A stretch of DNA of 64,000 bases from Caenispirillum bisanense (GTDB lineage: Bacteria > Pseudomonadota > Alphaproteobacteria > Rhodospirillales > Rhodospirillaceae), in assembly GCF_039523075.1 (NCBI RefSeq), contig NZ_BAAAEP010000001.1, positions 1-64,000 of the forward strand, written 5' to 3'. The position numbers were made by a program, and so were the translations under genes. The notes below the pieces were generated by a model that was given only the letters and a program-made list of their open reading frames with translations, had not been told where the DNA came from and did not search any database. Below, piece by piece: positions 24,683-36,476 of this stretch (within the stretch, counting starts at the first letter, position 1; the number at the start of each line of letters is the position of its first letter).

Positions 24683-27253
24683 TCAGGCCGCCGCCGAGGC
24701 ACGGGCCACCGGCAGGCTGACGTGGAAGCTGGTGCCGATGCCGTCGGGGTTGGGCTCCGCCCAGATGCGGCCGCCGTGCAGTTCCACCACCTTGCGGCAC
24801 ACCGCCAGCCCGATGCCGGTGCCTTCATAGCGGCTGCGCGGGTGCAGGCGCTGGAAGATCTTGAAGATGCGCTCGGTTTGGTCGGCGGGAATGCCGATGC
24901 CGTTGTCGCGCACCGTCAGGCGCACATGGCCGCGGTCCACGGTGGTGGTGATGGCGATTTCCGGCGCCCGCTCCGGGTGGCGGTACTTCACGGCGTTGCC
25001 GATGAGGTTCTGGAACAGGCGCACCATGTCGCTGACGTCGCTGTGCACCGCCGGCAGGTTCTCGTCCACGGTGACGCGGGCGTCGGCCTCGTCCAGCGCC
25101 ACCTTCAGGTTGGCGAGCGCCGTCTGCAGCGGATCGTGCAGCGCCACCGGCCCTTCCTGGCGCTCTGCCCGGCCGACGCGGGAATAATCCAGCAGGTCGA
25201 GGATCAGGCGGTCCATGCGGCGGGCGCCTTCGGCGGCGTAGTCCATGAACTCGCGCGCTTCCGGCGGCAGGGTGGTGCCGTGGCGCCGCTCCAGCAGGCT
25301 GAGGTAGCTGGTGACCATGCGCAGCGGCTCGCGCAGGTCGTGGCTGGCGACGTAGGCGAAGTCTTCCAGCTCGGCGTTGGACTGTTCCAGTTCCCGCACC
25401 AGGGCGCGCAGGTTTTCCTGGTAGGAGCGCTGGGCGGTGACGTCGTGGGCGACGCCTTCCACCCCCACCACGCGGCCGGCCTCGTCCAGCACCGCCGCCT
25501 CCACCACCGCCAGGATGTGGACGCTGCCGTCGCTGTGGATGTAGGAGCATTCGTAGGAGCGGGTGAACGGCACCCCGGCCGCCAGCTGGGCCTGCCGCTC
25601 GCGCCAGCGGGCCAGTTCGTCGGCCGGCATGAAGCGGGTGTAGTCGGCCCGCAGATCCTCCAGCGGATGGCCCATCACGTCCTCCGCCGACGGGCTGAGG
25701 TAGCTGAAGCGACCGTCGAGATCGTGCGCGAAGACGGCGTGGTTCTTCAGGTTTTCCAGCAGGCTGCGGTACTTCCGCTCGCTCTCGCGCACCGCCTGCT
25801 CGGCCTGGCGGCGGGCGCCGATGTCGACCAGCCCCAGCAGCATCACCGATTCGCCCTTGAACACCGCCGGCGCCGCCGACAGCAGGCCCCAGCCGCGGCG
25901 GCCGTCGGCGGTCTGGATGGCGACCTCGCGGTCGGTGACGGGGGCGCCGCCCGCCTCGCCGATGGCGGCGCGGTCGCGGGCGTCGATGAGGAAGTCGCAG
26001 GCCCGCGCCGACTCGCCCAGGCCCAGCAGCTCCTGCGCCCGCTGGTTGCTCTGCAGCACCACGCCGTCGCGGCTGCGCGCCATCACCAGCGGGAAGGGGG
26101 CGGTGAGCGCCAGCATGCGGAACAGCTGCTCGCTTTCCCGCAGCTCGGCCTCGCGGGCGGCGATGACGTCGAGGAAGAACCGCAGGCTGCGGCCCATGTC
26201 GCCGATCTCGTCGCTGCCTTCGGTCGGCACCGGCGCCGCCTTGCCGGCGATGTGGGCGGCCATGGCCCCCTGCAGCGCCCGCAGGCGCAGGATGACGCTT
26301 TCGCGCAGGTACAGGAAGGTCAGCAGCATGACCACGGCGGTGGCCGCCAGCACCGCCGCGAAGGTGACCTGGGAGCGGTCGAAGCGGTCGGCGGCGGCGT
26401 TGGCGGCGTCGCGGGCCGACTGCTCGCCCTCGAAGAACAGCTGCGCCGAGGCCGCCCGCATGAGGTCGGCAAGGCTGCGGTTGCGCGACAGGGTGCCGCG
26501 GATGGCGTCTTCCAGTTCCAGCAGGCGGCGGCGCAGCGGCAGCACGCCGGCGGCATCGTCCACCGCCCACAGGCGCAGGTCGCGGTGGATGGCGGCGGCG
26601 GCGGCGCGCTGCTCGGCCGGCATCGTCGCCAGATGCCCCTGCAGCCGCTCCAGCGCCTCGCCCGCCGCCCGCGCCTCGCGTTCGAACACGGCACGGTGGG
26701 AGGCGATGGCCGCCGCCTGCAGGGCGCGCAGGGCGATCAGGGCGTCGGCGTGCCAGGCCTGCGGCGGCGTCAGCGAATCGGTGAGGGCGATGCCGCGCTT
26801 CAGCACCAGCCCGACCGTTTCCTCCAGCTGGCGGCGCAGGCGCAGGCGCTCGGCCACCTGCGAGTCCAGCTCGTCCAGGGTTTCGACGAAGCCGGTCTTC
26901 AGGCGATGGATGGTGGCGACGTTTTCCTCCGGGCTGCCGCTGTCGGCCAGCTCGTCGGTGAGGCGGTCGAGGGTGCGCACCAGATCAAGGATGCGCATCA
27001 TCTCCGTCTCGCGGGCGCCGTTGGTTTCCGTCAGCACCAGCGCCGAGGCCTGGGCCGACAGCAGGGCCGACTGGCGATCCAGCTTGGCGGCCGTCAGGAT
27101 GGCCGGCAGGCGTTCGCGGGCGAGCCCGCCCACCTGCCCCCGCAGGTCGGCGAATGTGTGCAGGGCGAACGCCCCCAGCATCACCGTCAGGCCGACGATG
27201 ATCAGCAGGGCCGCCAACACCCGGAACGCAACACCGATGCGCCAGCGGCTCAT
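24683..27253 (-). CDS. membrane-bound PAS sensor histidine kinase
   Basis: An 856-residue kinase. TM1 spans about residues 9-31 (FRVLAALLIIVGLTVMLGAF). A long, mostly helical periplasmic region (about 32-300) resembles TorS-type sensors. TM2 is near 305-325 (FAAVLAATAVVMLLTFLYL), then HAMP. Two PAS domains follow (about 375-490, with FRMLALTAPFPLVMARSRDG, and about 500-625, with YRSLLENLKNHAVFAHDLDG). HisKA has FAYVASHDLREPLRMVTSYL, and the HATPase has NLIGNAVKYRHPE, VRDNGIGIP and GTGIGLAVCRKVVE. ATG 27253 follows a strong GGGGGAGG. No partner regulator is adjacent; the divergent neighbour encodes a periplasmic binding protein, a possible sensory partner. Confidence 0.9.
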   Translation of the reverse strand: MSRWRIGVAFRVLAALLIIVGLTVMLGAFALHTFADLRGQVGGLARERLPAILTAAKLDRQSALLSAQASALVLTETNGARETEMMRILDLVRTLDRLTDELADSGSPEENVATIHRLKTGFVETLDELDSQVAERLRLRRQLEETVGLVLKRGIALTDSLTPPQAWHADALIALRALQAAAIASHRAVFEREARAAGEALERLQGHLATMPAEQRAAAAAIHRDLRLWAVDDAAGVLPLRRRLLELEDAIRGTLSRNRSLADLMRAASAQLFFEGEQSARDAANAAADRFDRSQVTFAAVLAATAVVMLLTFLYLRESVILRLRALQGAMAAHIAGKAAPVPTEGSDEIGDMGRSLRFFLDVIAAREAELRESEQLFRMLALTAPFPLVMARSRDGVVLQSNQRAQELLGLGESARACDFLIDARDRAAIGEAGGAPVTDREVAIQTADGRRGWGLLSAAPAVFKGESVMLLGLVDIGARRQAEQAVRESERKYRSLLENLKNHAVFAHDLDGRFSYLSPSAEDVMGHPLEDLRADYTRFMPADELARWRERQAQLAAGVPFTRSYECSYIHSDGSVHILAVVEAAVLDEAGRVVGVEGVAHDVTAQRSYQENLRALVRELEQSNAELEDFAYVASHDLREPLRMVTSYLSLLERRHGTTLPPEAREFMDYAAEGARRMDRLILDLLDYSRVGRAERQEGPVALHDPLQTALANLKVALDEADARVTVDENLPAVHSDVSDMVRLFQNLIGNAVKYRHPERAPEIAITTTVDRGHVRLTVRDNGIGIPADQTERIFKIFQRLHPRSRYEGTGIGLAVCRKVVELHGGRIWAEPNPDGIGTSFHVSLPVARASAAA

Positions 27254-27417
27254 GCCGCCTCCCCCCGTTGCCTCGCGCTGCGGCGGCGGGTGCGTCGCCC
27301 CGGCCACGGCCCGGGATCGACGACGCCCATCGCAAAATCGGTGACATTATGTATCATCACCCGTCAGAAGGGAATTACAGACCTGAGGCAGCGTCACACG
27401 ACAGGGGGATGCACAGG

Positions 27418-28506
27418 ATGGGGATGTGCAGGGCGGGGTTGCAAGGCCGGAAGGCGCCTGGGGGGCGCCGCCGGCCGCTGCGCCGGTGGCTGGCGGCCGC
27501 GGCGGTGCTGGCCGGGCTGATCCAGGCGCCGGCCGCGGCTGCCGGGGAGGCGCCGGCCGACACGCTGGCGGCGGTGCAGGACCGCGGCGTGCTGGTGTGC
27601 GGCGTCGGCGAGATCGCCGGGCTGGCCAAGCGCGACTCGACCGGCCGCTACATCGGCACCCGCGCCGACTTCTGCCGCGCCATCGCCGCCGCCGTGCTGC
27701 GCGACCCCGAGGCGGTGACCTTCGTGCCGCTGATCGCCAGCGCCCGCTTCGAGGCGCTGCTGGCCGGCGACGTCGACGTGCTGTTCGCCGGCACCACCTG
27801 GACCCTGGGGCGCGAGGCCGGGCTCGGCATCCGCTTCGCCACCGTCACCTTCTACGACGGCCAGGGCTTCGCCGCCCATCGCCACCACGGCTGGCAGCGG
27901 CTGGAGGATGTGGAGGCGGCGCGGGTGTGCACCGTGGCCGACACCACCTCGGCCGTGAACCTGCGGCTTTACGCCCTGCAGACCGGCAAGCGGCTGCAGC
28001 CGGTGGAGAGCGTGACCCGCGAAGGGGCCTGGGAAACCTTCCTCGCCCGCGGCTGCGACCTCATCACCAACGACCGCACGGCGCTGATCGCCGACCTGCT
28101 CGACCGGGTGCCGGAGCCGGCGGATTACGTGGTGCTGCCCGACATGATCTCGCGCGAGCCGCTGGCGCCGGCGGTGCGGCTGGGCGATTCGCGGTGGGAG
28201 GGGCTGGTGCGCTTCGTCATGCACGCCCTCATCCTGGCCGAGGAAAAGGACATCACCGGGGCGCTGGCCGGCACCCCGGTCTCCACCAGCGACCCGGAAA
28301 CGCGCCACCTGCTCGGCATCGATCCCGGCGTCGGCCAGCCGCTCGGCCTGGATGACGACTGGGCCCGCCGCGCCATCGCCGCCGCCGGCAACTACGGCGA
28401 GATCTTCGACCGCCACCTGGGCAAGGGGTCCCGCTTCGGCATGCCGCGCGGCCTCAATGCCCTGTGGACCGACGGCGGGCTGCTCTACCCGCTGCCGCTG
28501 CGCTGA
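27418..28506 (+). CDS. amino-acid-type periplasmic solute-binding protein (family 3), first of a tandem pair
   Basis: About 362 residues with an export signal after a basic N-terminus (RRWLAAAAVLAGLIQAPAAAA). The mature part resembles AapJ/GltI proteins: LAAVQDRGVLVCGVGEIAGL, GTRADFCRAIAAAVLRD, VDVLFAGTTWTLGREAGLG, then GLNALWTDGGLLYPLPLR at the end. Family 3 proteins deliver amino acids to ABC permeases or act as sensors. No permease or ATPase gene is nearby. In-frame ATGs at 27409, 27418 and 27424 compete; 27418 has GGGGG at good spacing. The adjacent paralog starts 23 nt downstream. Confidence 0.85.
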   Translation: MGMCRAGLQGRKAPGGRRRPLRRWLAAAAVLAGLIQAPAAAAGEAPADTLAAVQDRGVLVCGVGEIAGLAKRDSTGRYIGTRADFCRAIAAAVLRDPEAVTFVPLIASARFEALLAGDVDVLFAGTTWTLGREAGLGIRFATVTFYDGQGFAAHRHHGWQRLEDVEAARVCTVADTTSAVNLRLYALQTGKRLQPVESVTREGAWETFLARGCDLITNDRTALIADLLDRVPEPADYVVLPDMISREPLAPAVRLGDSRWEGLVRFVMHALILAEEKDITGALAGTPVSTSDPETRHLLGIDPGVGQPLGLDDDWARRAIAAAGNYGEIFDRHLGKGSRFGMPRGLNALWTDGGLLYPLPLR

Positions 28507-28529
28507 GACCACACATGGGGGACCGTCCG

Positions 28530-29600
28530 ATGCAAGCCCACCCCTTGGCGCGCCTTGCCGCCGCCGTCGCCATCGCCGCCGCGCTGGCGTTTTCCGGCGG
28601 GGCCGATGCCGCCACGGCCGAAGCCCCGGCGTCGCCGCCGGTGCCGGACACCGGCACCCTGGCGAAGGTGCGCGACCGCGGCGTGCTGCTGTGCGGCGTC
28701 AACGAGGAATCGGGCTTCGCCCAGCGCGACGCCAGCGGCCGCTACGTCAGCCTGCGCGCCGACCTGTGCCGGGCGGTGGCGGCGGCGGTGCTGGCCGACG
28801 GCGAGGCGGTGACCTTCGTGCCGCTGTTCTCCGCCGCCCGCTTCAAGGCGCTGGCGGAAGGCGAGATCGACGTCCTGCTGGGCGGCGCCACCTGGACGCT
28901 GGCCCGCGAATCGGCCTTCGGAATCCACTTTACCGGCACCAACTTCTTCGAAGGCCAGGGCTTCATCGCCCATCGCAACCTCGGCTACCGCAGCCTGGCG
29001 GACGTGGAACGGGCGGTGGTCTGCGTCATCGCCGAAACCACCACGGTGGAAAACCTGCGGGCGTGGATCAGGTCCACCGGCAAGGACGTCAAGCCGGTGG
29101 AACTGGTCACCTCCGACGGGGCGTGGAACGCCTTTCTTGCCCACAACTGCGACCTGATGACCAACGACCTGGCCGGCATGGTGATGGCGCTGCGCGACCG
29201 CACCCCGGACCCCGACGATTTCGTGGTGTTCCCCGACGTCATCTCGCGCGAGCCGCTGTCGCCGGCGGTGCGCAACAACGATCCGCAGTGGGAGGCCATC
29301 ATCCGCTTCACCGTCAATGCCGTCATCCTGGCCGAGGCCAAGGGCGTCACCGCCGCCGCGGCGCGGGCTCGGCAGGAGACCGACGACCCCGAGGTGCGGC
29401 GGCTGCTCGGCCTCGATCCCGGCATCGGCGCGCCGGTGGGGCTGGATGACGACTGGGCCCGCCGCATCATCGCCGCCGTCGGCCATTACGGCGAGATCTT
29501 CGACCGCAACCTCGGCGCCGGCTCGCGCTACAAGATGGAGCGGGGCCTGAACGCCCTGTGGACCGACGGCGGGCTGCTCTACCCGCTGCCCATTCGCTGA
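28530..29600 (+). CDS. amino-acid-type periplasmic solute-binding protein (family 3), second of a tandem pair
   Basis: A 356-residue paralog of the preceding gene, with signal peptide (LARLAAAVAIAAALAFSGGA) and the same landmarks: LAKVRDRGVLLCGVNEESGF, LRADLCRAVAAAVLADGEAV, IDVLLGGATWTLARESAFGI, RGLNALWTDGGLLYPLPIR. The two have clearly diverged but align along their whole length, so an old tandem duplication is inferred. ATG 28530 has GGGGGA upstream; an ATG at 28515 is possible. No transporter subunits follow. Confidence 0.86.
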   Translation: MQAHPLARLAAAVAIAAALAFSGGADAATAEAPASPPVPDTGTLAKVRDRGVLLCGVNEESGFAQRDASGRYVSLRADLCRAVAAAVLADGEAVTFVPLFSAARFKALAEGEIDVLLGGATWTLARESAFGIHFTGTNFFEGQGFIAHRNLGYRSLADVERAVVCVIAETTTVENLRAWIRSTGKDVKPVELVTSDGAWNAFLAHNCDLMTNDLAGMVMALRDRTPDPDDFVVFPDVISREPLSPAVRNNDPQWEAIIRFTVNAVILAEAKGVTAAAARARQETDDPEVRRLLGLDPGIGAPVGLDDDWARRIIAAVGHYGEIFDRNLGAGSRYKMERGLNALWTDGGLLYPLPIR

Positions 29601-29690
29601 CCATCGGCTGACGGCGGTACACGCAACCGGCGGCGCGGGCGGACGTTTTTTCGGGCGCATACCCTCCCCCCTCGCCCGAAGGAGCCGGCC

Positions 29691-30176
29691 ATGTTCCCCG
29701 CCACCGCCGCCCGCATCCGCAGCAGCTCCGCCGACCGCGCCAACCGGCGCATCGACGACGAGACCGAACGGCGGGTGCTGACGGCGGCCCATCGCCTGCA
29801 GGAACTGCAAGGGCGCCTGGACGACCTGGACAGCCGCCTGCGCGACATCGACCGCGAGTGGGACGTGGAACGGGTGCTGATGGCCAATGCCGCCACCCTC
29901 ACCGTGGCCGGCAGCCTGCTTGCCGCCTTCGTCGACCGCCGGTTCGCGGCGCTGCCGGCGGTGGTCGGCGGCTTCCTGCTGCAGCACGCCCTGCAGGGCT
30001 GGTGCCCGCCGCTGATGGTGCTGCGCCGGCGCGGCGTCCGCACCGCCCGCGAGATCGAGGAAGAGCGCATGGCGCTCAAGGCCCTGCGCGGCGACTTCGA
30101 CAGCCTGCCCGGCACCCCGGCCAGCGGCGGCCACGACCGCGGCCGCGCCGCCCTCGCCGCCGCCCGCCGGGTGTGA
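29691..30176 (+). CDS. small membrane protein, DUF2892-like
   Basis: A 161-residue protein. Residues about 20-60 form a charged amphipathic helix or coiled coil (LTAAHRLQELQGRLDDLDSR). Two hydrophobic stretches follow (ATLTVAGSLLAAFV and ALPAVVGGFLLQHALQGWCP), then the conserved VRTAREIEEERMALKALRGD. This order matches DUF2892/YgaP-like membrane proteins of alphaproteobacteria, whose function is unknown. It is 90 nt downstream of the binding-protein pair, with a T6 run in between. Confidence 0.72.
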   Translation: MFPATAARIRSSSADRANRRIDDETERRVLTAAHRLQELQGRLDDLDSRLRDIDREWDVERVLMANAATLTVAGSLLAAFVDRRFAALPAVVGGFLLQHALQGWCPPLMVLRRRGVRTAREIEEERMALKALRGDFDSLPGTPASGGHDRGRAALAAARRV

Positions 30177-30213
30177 CCCGGCCGGACGGCAGAGGGGAGC
30201 GGAGCGGACAGGA

Positions 30214-30242
30214 CCGGCGCCGCCCGCGGGCGGACGGCGCCG
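30214..30242. terminator. hairpin between convergent genes
   Basis: A GC-rich inverted repeat centred on GCGG (arms containing CGGCGCCG ... CGGCGCCG) lies between the DUF2892-like gene and acnA. There is no clear T-run, so termination is tentative. Confidence 0.35.
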
Positions 30243-30252
30243 TCGATCCTCC

Positions 30253-32940
<2,688 letters not shown>

Positions 32941-33455
32941 GGATGGCTCCTCGGCTCGGGTGGGTGGGGCGCGGCAGAGCCCGCCTGCGCTGCTCGGGTT
33001 TTGTCTTACCCAATATGTTGCCGCCCTGCGCGTGTGCAATGGGGTGGGGCGGCGGGGGCAGAGGGCGCAGGGGAGCCACCCGCCCGGGTAGGGCGCGCGG
33101 GTGGGCCAAGCGGGCCATTTGCGAATGCCGTTGCGTCTTCAGCGTCTTATGCGAAACGGCATGTCGCAAAAATGGCACCTGCGGGCATAAAAATTATGAG
33201 CCAAGCCGCTTGACCCCCGCCGGGGATTCAGGTTACTTGATACAAAACAGAGGCCGTGTGTATGCAATGATGGCCCTCCTGGCATGGACGACCGACCAAC
33301 GGTCGCAGCGGGAGGCGGCTTTCGCGAGGTCAACGCCGGAAAAACAACGGCGCCTCGACGGCTTAGGGAGGTTGTTCAATGTCCGAGGTCACGCCCGCAC
33401 TGCGGGCTCATTACGCCCGTATTCCGTCCACCGCGCAGCGCGGGAGGGCCGCCCG
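32941..33455. other. acnA / acyl-CoA synthetase divergent intergenic region
   Basis: A 515-bp region. It holds an acnA promoter candidate (33012-33039), an inverted repeat ATGCCGTT (33125-33132) / AACGGCAT (33155-33162) in an AT-richer patch, a weak plus-strand promoter candidate (TTGATA 33237-33242, 18-nt spacer, TATGCA 33261-33266), and a short leader ORF at 33379-33459. No RNA gene or other protein gene is apparent. Confidence 0.5.
33012..33039 (-). promoter_or_regulatory. promoter candidate for acnA
   Basis: Minus-strand TTGCAC (33034-33039), 16-nt spacer, CATATT (33012-33017), 72 nt before the acnA ATG, in one of the few AT-rich spots of the region. Confidence 0.4.
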
Positions 33456-33459
33456 ATGA
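33379..33459 (+). CDS. putative 26-residue leader peptide coupled to the acyl-CoA synthetase
   Basis: ATG at 33379 is preceded by GGGAGG (33366-33371) with a 7-nt spacer, an almost ideal ribosome-binding site. The frame encodes 26 residues (MSEVTPALRAHYARIP...), Ala/Arg-rich, and its TGA (33457-33459) overlaps the ATG of the acyl-CoA synthetase (33456-33458) as ATGA. This geometry suggests translational coupling. No homolog is known to me; it could be a chance ORF. Confidence 0.42.
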   Translation: MSEVTPALRAHYARIPSTAQRGRAAR

Positions 33460-35435
33460 GCGGCATCACCTCCACCCGCGAGATGGACACGTTCCCCAAG
33501 CTCCTGCTGCACCATGTCGCGGTGCGACCGGGTCATCCGGCCATGCGCGAGAAGGACCTCGGCATCTGGCAGACGTGGTCGTGGGCCCAGATGAAGGACG
33601 AGATCTTCGCCTTCGCCGGCGGCCTGGCCGCGCTCGGCCTGAAGCGGGGCGAGGTGCTCGCCATCGTCGGCGACAACCGGCCGCACATGTACTGGGCCAT
33701 GGTGGCCGCCCAGTGCCTGGGCGCCACGCCGGTGCCGATGTACCAGGACTCGGTGGCCGAGGAGATGCAGTACGTCCTCGACCATGCCGAGGCCCGCATC
33801 GCCGTCGTCGAGGACCAGGAGCAGGTCGACAAGCTGCTGGAAATCAAGGATCGCTGCCCCAGGCTCGAAACCGTGGTGTTCGAGGACGAGCGCGGCATGC
33901 GGCACTATGACCAGCCGTTCCTGCACGCCTATGAAAAGATCCAGCAGCTGGGCCGCGAGTTCCTGCAGAAGAACCCGGGCTTCCTGGATGCCGAGATCGC
34001 CAAGACCACGGGCAGCGACATTGGTGTGATGCTCTATACCTCGGGCACCACCGGCAAGCCCAAGGGCGTGATGCTGTCTTACGACAACGTGCTCATCACC
34101 GCCCGCAACGCCTCCGCCATGGAGGGCCTGGACCACACCGAGGAAACGGTGGCCTACCTGCCCATGGCGTGGGTCGGCGACCATATCTTCTCGCTCGCCC
34201 AGGCCTATGTCTGCGGGTACACGGTGAACTGCCCGGAAAGCAGCGACACCCTGATGAACGACCTGCGCGAGATCGGGCCGACCTATTACTTCGCCCCGCC
34301 GCGCATCTATGAAAACCTGCTGACCTCGGTGATGATCCGCATGGAAGATGCGGCGCCGATGAAGCGGAAGATGTTCGCCTACTTCATGGACGTCGCCAAG
34401 ACGTGCGGGCCGCAGATCCTGGACGGCAAGTCGGTTCCGTTCGGCGACCGCTTCAAGTACTGGCTCGGCAACATCCTGGTCTACGCGCCGCTGAAGAACG
34501 TGCTCGGCCTGTCGCGGCTGAAGCTGGCCTATACCGCCGGCGAGGCCATCGGGCCGGAGATCTTCGACTTCTACCGCTCGCTCGGCATCAACACCAAGCA
34601 GCTCTACGGCCAGACGGAAGCCTCGGTGTTCGTCTGCGTGCAGCCGACCGGCGCCATCAAGTCCGACACCGTCGGCCTGCCGGCGCCCGAAGTGGAAGTG
34701 AAGATCGACGACAACGGCGAGGTGCTCTATCGCAGCCCCGGCGTGTTCGTCGGCTACTACAAGAACCCCGAAGGCACGGCGGAAACCAAGACCGCCGACA
34801 ACTGGGTTCACACCGGCGATGCCGGCTACTTCGACAACGACGGCCAGCTGAAGATCATCGACCGTGCCAAGGACGTGGGCAAGCTGACCAACGGCGGCAT
34901 GTTCCCGCCCAAGTACCTGGAAAACAAGCTGAAGTTCTTCCCCTTCATCAAGGAAGCGGTGGCCTTCGGCAACGAGCGCGACTACGTGACCGCCTTCGTC
35001 AACATCGACCTGGAAGCCTGCGGCAACTGGGCGGAACGGCGCGGCATCCCGTATTCCGGCTTCCAGGACCTGGCCGCCCGCAGCGAGATCTACGACCTGA
35101 TCGAAGAGTGCGTGCAGAAGGTGAATGAGGACCTGAAGAAGGACCCCATGCTGTCGCACTGCCAGATCCGCCGGTTCCTCAACCTGCACAAGGAACTGGA
35201 CGCCGACGACGGCGAACTGACCCGCACCCGCAAGGTGCGCCGCCGGTTCATCGCCGAACGCTACGCCCCGCAGATCGACGCGCTGTATGCCGGCGTGCCG
35301 ATGGTGAAGGTGGAAAGCGAGGTCACCTTCGAGGACGGCCGCAAGGGCGTGCTCAAGGCCGACCTGCGCATCGGCGAGGTCAAGGGCTTCGAGTCGGTCC
35401 GGCCGGTCGAACAGCTTCTGCGCAAGACGGCGTAA
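33456..35435 (+). CDS. long-chain acyl-CoA synthetase (AMP-forming)
   Basis: A 659-residue ANL-superfamily ligase that activates a carboxylate as acyl-adenylate, then acyl-CoA. Motifs: P-loop MLYTSGTTGKPKGVMLSYDN, YLPMAWVGDHIFSLAQAY, LKLAYTAGEAIGPEIFDFYR, LYGQTEASVFVCVQPTG, WVHTGDAGYFDNDGQLKIID. This subfamily is recurrently found beside LIV-type ABC transporters and a PaaK-like ligase in proteobacteria. ATG 33456 has GGGAGG upstream and overlaps the stop of the leader ORF. The substrate (fatty, phenylalkanoic or aromatic acid) is unknown. Confidence 0.92.
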   Translation: MSGITSTREMDTFPKLLLHHVAVRPGHPAMREKDLGIWQTWSWAQMKDEIFAFAGGLAALGLKRGEVLAIVGDNRPHMYWAMVAAQCLGATPVPMYQDSVAEEMQYVLDHAEARIAVVEDQEQVDKLLEIKDRCPRLETVVFEDERGMRHYDQPFLHAYEKIQQLGREFLQKNPGFLDAEIAKTTGSDIGVMLYTSGTTGKPKGVMLSYDNVLITARNASAMEGLDHTEETVAYLPMAWVGDHIFSLAQAYVCGYTVNCPESSDTLMNDLREIGPTYYFAPPRIYENLLTSVMIRMEDAAPMKRKMFAYFMDVAKTCGPQILDGKSVPFGDRFKYWLGNILVYAPLKNVLGLSRLKLAYTAGEAIGPEIFDFYRSLGINTKQLYGQTEASVFVCVQPTGAIKSDTVGLPAPEVEVKIDDNGEVLYRSPGVFVGYYKNPEGTAETKTADNWVHTGDAGYFDNDGQLKIIDRAKDVGKLTNGGMFPPKYLENKLKFFPFIKEAVAFGNERDYVTAFVNIDLEACGNWAERRGIPYSGFQDLAARSEIYDLIEECVQKVNEDLKKDPMLSHCQIRRFLNLHKELDADDGELTRTRKVRRRFIAERYAPQIDALYAGVPMVKVESEVTFEDGRKGVLKADLRIGEVKGFESVRPVEQLLRKTA

Positions 35436-35579
35436 GGCGACGCGCGGCAGCGGCGGTGCCGCCCGGGGCCCTGCCCCGGCGGCCGGCCGCAGCGCCGGCG
35501 GCGACGCTCACACGACAACCAATGCGGGCAGATGCCGCAAGAGCACCGCCCGCACCAGGACACACCAGGGAGGCACTGC

Positions 35580-36389
35580 ATGTCCGCCAGCGGTCAGGAC
35601 AAGGGCAGGCGCATCGGCGACGTGGTGCTGAAGGTCGACAACATCTCGTTGTCCTTCGGCGGCGTCCGCGCCCTCACCAACATCAGCTTCACCGTGCGCG
35701 AGCACGAGATCCTGTCGATCATCGGCCCGAACGGCGCCGGCAAGAGCAGCATGCTCAACGTGATCAACGGCTTCTACCATCCGCAGGAAGGGGTGATCAC
35801 CTACAAGGGGCAGGCGCGCTCGCGCATGAAGCCGCACGAGGCGGCCCGCCAGGGCATCGCCCGCACCTTCCAGAACATCGCCCTGTTCAAGGGCATGAGC
35901 GCGCTCGACAACATCATGACGGGCCGCAACACCATGATGAAGTCGAACATCTTCGCCCAGGCGCTGTACTGGGGCCTCGGCCAGAAGGAAGAGGTCGCCC
36001 ACCGCGAGTACGTGGAGAAGATCATCGACTTCCTGGAAATCGAGTCGATCCGCAAGACGCCGGTCGGCCGCCTGCCCTACGGCCTGCAGAAGCGGGTGGA
36101 GCTGGGCCGCGCCCTGGCGGCGCAGCCGGAACTGCTGCTGCTGGACGAGCCCATGGCCGGCATGAACGTGGAGGAGAAGGAGGACATGTGCCGCTTCATC
36201 CTCGACGTCAACGACGAGTTCGGCACCACCATCGTGCTGATCGAGCACGACATGGGCGTGGTGATGGACATCTCCGACCGCGTGGTGGTGCTCGACTACG
36301 GCCGCAAGCTGGCCGAGGACGTGCCCGATGCGGTGCGCGCCAACCAGGAAGTCATCGACGCCTACCTGGGGGTGAGCCATGCCGCGTAA
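35580..36389 (+). CDS. livG: branched-chain-type ABC transporter ATPase (LivG-like)
   Basis: A 269-residue ATPase: SLSFGGVRALTNISFTV, Walker A IGPNGAGKSSMLNVINGF, signature-like LPYGLQKRVELGRALAAQ, Walker B LLLLDEPMAGMN and the switch VLIEHDMGVVMD. It works with the LivH/LivM-like permeases and the LivF-like ATPase of the same cluster. ATG 35580 follows AGGGAGG. Because CoA ligases flank the transporter, the imported substrate is probably a carboxylic acid rather than leucine; the symbol marks the family only. Confidence 0.9.
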   Translation: MSASGQDKGRRIGDVVLKVDNISLSFGGVRALTNISFTVREHEILSIIGPNGAGKSSMLNVINGFYHPQEGVITYKGQARSRMKPHEAARQGIARTFQNIALFKGMSALDNIMTGRNTMMKSNIFAQALYWGLGQKEEVAHREYVEKIIDFLEIESIRKTPVGRLPYGLQKRVELGRALAAQPELLLLDEPMAGMNVEEKEDMCRFILDVNDEFGTTIVLIEHDMGVVMDISDRVVVLDYGRKLAEDVPDAVRANQEVIDAYLGVSHAA

Positions 36390-36476
36390 GGACACTCTGC
36401 GTTCGGGCGCCCCTGCCGGCGTGCGACGGACCCGTCGCCCCGCCCTGATGACCATCTCAAGCCGAGGAGTCGCGTG

